Source: Edaphochlamys debaryana | Lineage: Eukaryota; Chlorophyta; Chlorophyceae; Chlamydomonadales | Assembly (NCBI GenBank): GCA_016858145.1 | Contig: JAEHOE010000036.1 | Location: 1-64,000, forward strand | Direction: 5' to 3' | DNA length: 64,000 nucleotides | Shown: in pieces, positions 57,994-64,000 of the stretch | Layout of the letters: each line of letters starts with the position of its first letter | Numbering within the stretch: position 1 is the stretch's first letter | Program-made: the position numbers and the translations under genes | Notes under the pieces: model-generated | What the model was told of the DNA's origin: nothing | The model's database searches: none | What the model saw: the letters and a program-made list of their open reading frames with translations, nothing else

Positions 57994-60900
57994 ATGACGC
58001 GCTCGCGTGAGCCAGAAGCGGCGTCCGAGGAGAACCGAGCGCCTAAGGCCATGACCTGTGCGGCCAGAGTCTCCATTTGGCGCGGCGAGGAGCTTGTGGG
58101 AGAGGGCACCACGTTCTGGAAAAGTGGTGGGCCCGTTTACAAGGTAAGTTGTGGGCACCGGGGCAGTAAAGCTGCTGGCTGAGCACCGGGGCCTACGGGC
58201 GCGGGCTGCGCGCTAGCCCCCCTCTGCCTCCTCGTCCTCGCTTGAGCGCCTGCGGAACCGCATCGCCGCCGCCTGCTAGTAGGAGGGGAGGTGGGCTGCA
58301 CCGCCTCCCCTCCTACTAGCGGGGCGGGGCGGGGCGGGGCGGGGCGGGGCGGGGCGGGGCGGGGCGGGGCGGGGCGGGGCGGGGCGGGGCGGGCCTGCGG
58401 GGACGCGTTGTGCGGTTGGCTCAGTCGCCCACAAGTCCTCACCCAAGCCCAGGCTCCAAGGCCTTCTGCCTCTCTGCGTGCGCTCGTGCACACAGGGCGT
58501 GGCAGGTGGCACATATGCAGCCTTCCCCTTCCCTTATCCCCACACCCAGGTGGCCATGACGGGGGCCCGAAGGCTGCTGCCCAACGGCGACACCCAGCTC
58601 TGGACGCAGGTGAGCATTCCGCTCGGGGGGCCAGGCGGCGAAACAGGACTCGCCACAGAGAGAGCTGTTGCTGCGCTGATCGATGTACCCTGCACCTCTA
58701 CCTGGGCACTCAGCGTCACAGCTCCTGCCGGCGCCGCATCAGCACAATTGCAGCCGCTGAGCTCCTTACCTTGCTGTGTCCTCCCGCCTTTCTGCCGCTC
58801 GCTTCACAGGCCCAGCTGGAGGCCGCGGGGCTTCGCATCACGGAGCGTAAGCTCCAACTGCCAGTGCCGGCCTTCGGCCGCTGGCCGGGCTTGCGCCCCG
58901 CGCCTCCACCGCAAACGCGTCCACCCTCACGCCCAGCGACCCCGGCTCCTGCGCAGCCCCCCGCGCCTCGCGCGCCCCGCACCGGAGCGGCGGCGGCCTC
59001 GCCCCGAGCAGAACCGGAGCTGCGGCCCTCAGCCCCGCACCCCAAGCACGGCAGGAAGCGCGTGCCTGTACGGCAGCTGCAGGGCGAGGCATCGGGGGCG
59101 GCCGGGGCAGGCCCCAGCGGGAGCCGGCCGCCGGTGGCAAAGCGCCAGCGCAAGTCAGACACCGCTCGCGGCTCAGCAGCAATCGCCAGCCAGGACGGCG
59201 GAACGGGTGCTAGCGGCAGTGCTGCGGCGAGTGCAGGCGCGGGGGAGGGCTCAACCGAGGACGCCTCGGCGACCGAGACTGGCTCTGCGGAGGACGGCAG
59301 CGGCGCCGGCGGAGCTTCGGCAGCGGCAGGGGGGACTGCGGCTGGCGGAACGCGGGCTGGCCGCTCTGGCGCCCGCCCCCGCACCGGCGCGGGCACTGCC
59401 ATTGGCGATGCGGCGGGTGACGACCCGGCGGCGGGGCAGGAGGGCAGCAACGTGACGCCGCTGGAGCCGGGCCGCGGGGGCCGGGGACAGGAAGCGGCGG
59501 GGCCCGGGGCCGGCGCTGGCGGCAGCGGTGACGGCGATGGCCTTGACGATGCGGAGTCTGGCGGCGGCTACGAGGGCTATGCGGGGGACGCCTGTGACGA
59601 CTGGCTGGACCACGGCGAACAGCAGGGGCCGTCCGAGGAGCCGGGAGCAGGCGGAGCAGGAGGAGACGGCGAGGCGAGCGGCCAGGTGGGGGCCAGCGAG
59701 GCCGGAGGTGGAGGCGGCGGGACGGGGCGCAGGCAGGAGGGAGCCGCGATGGAGGCGAGCGGGGGTGCGGGAGGGCGTGAGCACACGCCCGCAGCGCAGA
59801 GCACAGCCGTGGAGGCCGAGCGAGCCGAGGCAGGCGCGGGGGCGGGGCGTGCGGGACCCAGCGGGCCGGTGAGCGGCCCTGCGCCACGGACGGAAGGCGG
59901 GGCCAGGGCGGCGGGACCGGAGACAGAACAGCAGCAGCAGCAGTCGCAGCAGCCAGCCTCGACGGAGGAGGAGACGTCGCGGCGGTGCCCGGCAGCGGAC
60001 GCCCAGGCCGCAGACTCGACTTCAGACTCCCCTAGCGCCCTGCCGGCAGGACAGCGCTCCGTGGCCAGGGCGGCGGGGGCGCAGGCGCCGCCCGGGGGCC
60101 CGTTATTGCCGCCTGCTGCGGCGGCGCTTACGGGCGCAGGTGCGGGTGCGGGTGCGTGCGCGCCTGCTGCTGAGCTGGGCGCAGCCGCTGCAGGCGACCC
60201 CGTGGTGGTGGTGGAGGAGGAGGAGGGCAGCGAGGAGGTGGACGTGGAGGCGGAGGCGGAGGCGGAGGCGACTGAGGACGAGGAGGGGGCGGCGGTGGAG
60301 GGGGAGCAGCCCGCCGAGGACACAGCACACGCGGGGCCTGTCGGCGTGCGCCCGGGCGGAGCGGACGCCGCGGCGGAGGGCCAGCCGTCTGCTGCGCCGG
60401 CCCCAGCACCAGCAGAGCCCGTGGCTTCTCCCGGGCAGGCGCCGGCAGCGTCGCAAGGGCTTGCGCAGACCGGCGCTGCGGCAGCCGGACCCCTGCTTTG
60501 CCGGGCGCGGTCTTGCAGCCGGGGTGGAGCGGCGGCGGCTCTGGAGCCGCAGGCGTCAGCGGCAGGGCCGGGGCAGCTCGACGCCCTTCAGGAGGCCACC
60601 CCACCTGGACTCCACCTCCGGTCAGCCACACCGATCGCCGGAACGGAGCCGCTCCCGGCGACGCAGCCCTTGCCCTCGCGGAAAGAGCAGACGCCAGTGG
60701 TACAGCAGGCCGTCAGCCAACAGCCGGGGACCAGTGCGGGACCGGCCGTGGGTGCGGCTGCCATCCTCAACACGGTCGTGCCCCTGGCGCAGCCACATCC
60801 AGACCAGCGGCATCAAGCGCCCGGGCCGGAGCAAGAGGCGGACCGAGACTGGCTGAGCTCTCCGCAGGCCCACACGGCCCCCGACTCTCCCCGCTCCTGT

Positions 60901-63900
60901 TTGGACATGGAACTTGGGGACCTCGACGGTCCAGGAGAGCCCGGCGACGCGGGCACGCAGACGCAGCCCGAGCAGCTCCTGCCGCCCAACCCCTTCACAG
61001 GTGAGCACTGGACGCGACAGCTGGTACGCCTTGCGCCCTCGTGCCCTGCTGCATGCTGTTGGCAGCGATACAGTTGCATCTGAAACGCCCGGCCGATGAA
61101 TGCCTAAGCTTCGTGTTGCCTGTGCTAAACCCCGCAGGCCGCCGCTACCCCTCCTCGCTGTGCCTCCGCCCGGGCGACCGGCCGCTGTCCCTGCAGCTGT
61201 CGGACCCTCGGCTGCACGGCGTGGGCGCCAACCCCTGGCCGCCCGCGGGCAGCCGGCGCGTGCTGTGCGTGGTGGACGAGTTCAAGGGCAGCGGGGGGCC
61301 CAAGCTGCTGGTCAAGTTCGAGGGCTACGAGCTGGACCCCGGGCTGCCGCGGGGCGGGCAGGCGCCGGCCCGGGGCGGGCACTGGCTGTGCGAGACCACG
61401 CTGCGGGCCGCGGCGCCGGAGGCGCTGCAGGCGTGGAGGAGCGGGACCAAGCCAGAGTACTGGACCAAAGTTGAGCCCATGGAAATGGACGCATCGCAGC
61501 CGCGAGCAAGCATCTTTACCGGTGCCGACACGGCTGGTCCGCGCAGCTCTTGCGCCGCGGCGCCCTCCCTTGGCGCCGCTGCACGGGCCACGCCAGCCCG
61601 CAGCGGGACTGGCTCTGTGGCAGCGACAGCGGCGGGGGCGCGGACTGCCCCTCAGATGGGGACGACGCCAGCCGCCCTGCCGCAGAAGGCTCCGGTGGTT
61701 GCCGCTGCGCCCGGTGCAGGGAGCCCTCCGGCGCACCCGCTGAAGCAGCAGCAGGAGCACGACGGCAGCTCACTTGGGCCGCAGCGGAGTCTGCAGCCTC
61801 AGCCCAGGGCAGGTGGCAGCCCGAGCCAAGGAGCAGGGGGCAGCCGAGCCGGCGGCCCGGCAGGGGCGTGCCCGCAGCTGAACCCACACATCCTGGCAGG
61901 GCCATCGGGGTCCAGGGCCGCTTTACAGCTGCAGCGAGTGCCTAGCCCGCAGGGCCCTGCAGCCGCCCAGCACCCGAGCTCCATACTGCACGTGGGGGCC
62001 CTCGGCCTGCGCGTGACACCGGGGCTGCAGCGCCCCTTCCCCTCACCGCAGCAGTCCCCCCCGCAGTCCCCCCAGTCGCTGCAGGCACTGCTCCGGTCCC
62101 CCGCCACACAGCCGCTGTCGCCTCTGACAGGGCCGGCCCTGGCCGCGGCCGGCGCGGCGCCCGGCCCGAGCTCTGTGCTTCGTGCGGACCCCCCGCAGTC
62201 ACTCCCTGGGGCTGCCAGGGGGCCGCTGACAGGGTTCCCGGGTAGCGCCCTGGCCTCGCCCTCGCAGCAAGGGCTCGGACTAGGGGGCCTAGGCCTGGGG
62301 CTGGGCCCAGCACTGGGCACCGGCATGGCTAGCCCGGGCTCTGCAGCCGCGGGCGCAGCCGGGGGCGCAGCCGGCGCGGGCGGCTCCTTGGCGGGGCCCC
62401 TGACGAGTGTGGGGCAAGTGCTGTCCGGCCTCCGCACGCTGTCTCCCGACCGGGCTGAGCGGATCATGGCCGATGCGCGGCACGCCGCCGCCTGGGCCGC
62501 CGCCTCCACCCTCGCGGCGCGCGTGGCCGCAGAGGCCGTGGCCGCCGCCACCGCCCGCACGAGCCCCGGCGGGGCGTCACCGCGGGGCCTCGGGGGTGGG
62601 GCCGCCGCCGCTGGCGTTGGCGGCAGCTCGGCCGTCGCCGTGTCGGGGCTGGGGCCCGTGCATGAGGGCGGGGACCCGTACGGTGGGGGCCTGAACCTGG
62701 ACGAGGATCCCGAGGCGTGGGGGCTGGGCGGGCTGGATGCGCAGGAGGAGTCCGGCTCCGGCGGTGCGGCCGGGCGCGTGGCAGCTGGCACCCTTCCGGC
62801 TGCAGTCCCTGTGGTCGCGCTTGGCATGCCGCCGAGTGCCGTGGGTGCGGCAGCAAGCACGGGACTGGCACAGACGCAGCGACAGGGGCAGGGGCAGCGG
62901 CAGGGCCCGGCGCGTTCGCAGGGCCCGGGGGGCAGCCGGCAGCGGGGCGGCTCGCAGCCCACTCGCTCCGCGGGGCCGAAGCGCAGCGGTCGGGCGCGGA
63001 AGCCCAAGCGGCCCGGCTCCTGGGGCGCGGGCGACAGCTCTGGCTCAGAGGAGGAAGCGGGGGGAGGTGCTGGGAGCCGCGGGCGGGGCCGCGGGGCTGC
63101 GCCTAAACGGCGGAAGGTCGAGGGCCCCGCCCGAGGGGCGGTGCAGAACCAGAGCCTGCCGGCGCTCATGGGCGCATTCGGGTTCAGCGAGGAGGCGGAG
63201 GAGCGGCTGAGGCTGGAGGTGGCGGCGGGCGCCTGGGTTTACTGCCCCACCACAGGTGAGCCGTCGACCCGGTCCGCCCACGCCGTGCTTGCTTCCTGCA
63301 GCACCCTCACATGTACAGCATTCCTGCGCCCACTACCACCCGTAACCATGCTCCCGCCCCCAGCTCCCTGCCTCCTTGCCGATCTCCTCTCTGCTCAGTC
63401 CCAATCTTCCCATCCGCAACAGGCCGCCGCTACCCCAAGTCTCTGTGCTGCCGGCCGGACGACACCCTCCTGGTGGACTACGACCCCGCCATGGACACGG
63501 AGGAGGGCATCGTGGAGCGAATCATGGACGAGGTGCCCGCGGCGCCGGGGCAGGAGGCGCACTTCCTCATCAAGTGGAAGGTGCGGCGCGGCGGAAGGGG
63601 TCGGGGCTCGGGAGGGGGTTGCCCTCGCGAGGCTAGGGGCGCAGCTGCAGGCAAGGGTGTGGGAGCACGGTGTGGGCGTAAGGCCACATGGCTGGCTGCT
63701 CGCGCGCGGGTGGAGGACTGCATGAAGCGTTAAGGGGTTCGATTGCCCTCTTTTGAGAGTAAGCCTTTTGCTGCCCTTGCCTGACCTCCTGCAGGGCTAT
63801 GAGCTCGACCCGGGTGGCCCCGGCAAGGGCCACTGGGAGCCCCAGCAGCACGTGGACCCCAACAACCCCGCCCGCAGGGCCTGGGAGATGCTGCCGCGGC

Positions 63901-63953
63901 CCTTCTGGTGGAGCGAGAACGTGCAGCTGGCGGCCGGGCAGCCGGCGTGGTGA
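57994..63953 (+). CDS. Chromo protein B: divergent paralogue of chromo protein A
   Basis: Exons 57994-58143, 58550-58609, 58810-61000, 61138-63255, 63423-63580 and 63795-63953 give about 1611 residues. The N-terminus (VSIWRGEELVGEGTTFW, then MTGARRLLPNGDTQLW) looks folded but I do not recognise it. Then come a long disordered stretch with GDPVVVVEEEEGSEE, module A (61138-61463), a Gly/Gln/Pro-rich region, a basic cluster RKPKRPG...RGRGRG...PKRRKVE (like AT-hooks and an NLS), and module B (RRYPKSLCCRPDD, VERIMDEVPAAPG, FLIKWKGYELDPGG, GHWEPQQHV, AWEMLPRPFWW). The end is uncertain: TGA at 63951-63953 overlaps a strong donor, GTGAGT at 63950, so the gene may run out of the window. ATG 58051 is an alternative start in frame. 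Chromatin reading is inferred from the fold and basic motifs. Confidence 0.82.
58275..58320. repeat. Perfect 17-bp inverted repeat in intron 1 of chromo protein B
   Basis: Left arm 58275-58291 (GCTAGTAGGAGGGGAGG) is the exact reverse complement of 58304-58320, separated by 12 bases. The right arm abuts the GGGGC array. It could form a strong RNA or DNA hairpin, or be a small mobile-element footprint. Confidence 0.95.
58321..58390 (+). repeat. (GGGGC)14 microsatellite in intron 1 of chromo protein B
   Basis: Fourteen perfect GGGGC units directly follow the hairpin. The G-runs could form quadruplexes on the non-template strand. The array lies between a GTAAGT donor at 58144 and the acceptor before 58550. 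Confidence 0.97.
61138..61463 (+). repeat. 326-bp inverted repeat, arm 2 (module A of chromo protein B)
   Basis: Mate of 54280-54605 on the opposite strand, 323 of 326 bases identical. It encodes GRRYPSSLCLRPGD through KLLVKFEGYELDPG to GHWLCETTL and PEYW. The chromodomain Trp of KWKGY is Phe here. The preceding intron (61001-61137) shows no similarity to its counterpart. Confidence 0.97.
63423..63949 (+). other. Module B of chromo protein B (canonical chromodomain)
   Basis: Two exons (63423-63580, 63795 on). The module starts at a phase-1 junction (YCPTT plus G, then RRYPKSLC), as in the other three copies. IVERIMDE, HFLIKWKGYELDPG and KGHWEPQQHV give the three chromodomain strands with the Trp and Tyr of KWKGY intact. 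The closing helix ends RAWEMLPRPFWW. Insertions seen in module B of protein A are missing, so this is the most compact copy. Confidence 0.8.
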
Positions 63954-64000
63954 GTGCCGGCGGGGCTGGAGCCAGGCCTGCGCCGGTGGCAGACAGGCGG

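Noticed and set aside
58321..58390. CRISPR-like repeat
   Set aside because: A pure pentamer microsatellite without spacers, in a eukaryotic intron.
61799..63169. 456-codon minus-strand ORF
   Set aside because: Shadow of the Gly/Pro-rich exon of chromo protein B.
48986..63953. Chromodomain genes as parts of a chromovirus-type retrotransposon
   Set aside because: No reverse transcriptase, RNase H, integrase or LTRs; modules are split by several spliceosomal introns and embedded in long single-frame exons.

Overview
The window is nuclear DNA from a unicellular green alga of the volvocine (Chlamydomonas-like) type. The grounds are very high GC content, coding exons cut by many short introns with GTGAG/GTGCG donors and pyrimidine-rich acceptors ending in CAG, long Ala/Gly/Pro-rich low-complexity linkers inside conserved proteins, and candidate TGTAA poly(A) signals. 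I cannot name the species. I see no bacterial operons, rRNA or tRNA genes, CRISPR arrays or intact transposons.

Five protein-coding genes account for almost all of the window. (1) Positions 223-23663, plus strand: the body and 3' end of a giant HECT ubiquitin ligase of the plant UPL1/UPL2 (HUWE1/TOM1) family. Its 5' end lies left of the window. It has an armadillo-like N-terminal region, a UBA domain, a Lys/Asp tract, a very acidic tract, DUF4414-type ubiquitin-binding repeats and a C-terminal HECT domain. The part left of about 8.0 kb needs more than ten changes of reading frame to keep the conserved text; the rest is clean. (2) 24581-34023 and (3) 36045-46756, both plus strand: a tandem pair of six-transmembrane, Shaker-like channels with a CNBD-like roll and ankyrin repeats (AKT/SKOR layout). 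Both have unusual pore filters (TGLGD and TAMGD). (4) 48986-57413, minus strand, and (5) 57994-63953, plus strand: a divergent pair of large, mostly disordered, probably nuclear proteins. Each carries two copies of a composite module in which a conserved YPxSLCxxPGD block precedes a chromodomain-like fold (KWKGYELD...GHWEP).

The most striking feature is in the last pair. The first module of each gene is a 326-bp inverted repeat with only 3 mismatches. It starts exactly at a phase-1 intron/exon junction and stops at the end of the domain, while introns, flanks and the second modules are clearly diverged. That pattern points to recent gene conversion, or a very recent domain copy, between head-to-head paralogues. 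The channel pair shows a smaller case: 72 bp of ankyrin sequence with one mismatch, also starting exactly at an exon edge.

The order is HECT ligase > channel 1 > channel 2 > < chromo protein A ; chromo protein B >. The HECT gene is not obviously linked in function to the rest. The two channels could form related or mixed tetramers. The chromo pair may share a promoter of about 580 bp. Exon limits were read by eye from splice consensus, phase continuity and paralogue comparison; every exon chain listed for genes 2-5 keeps a single open frame from start to stop.
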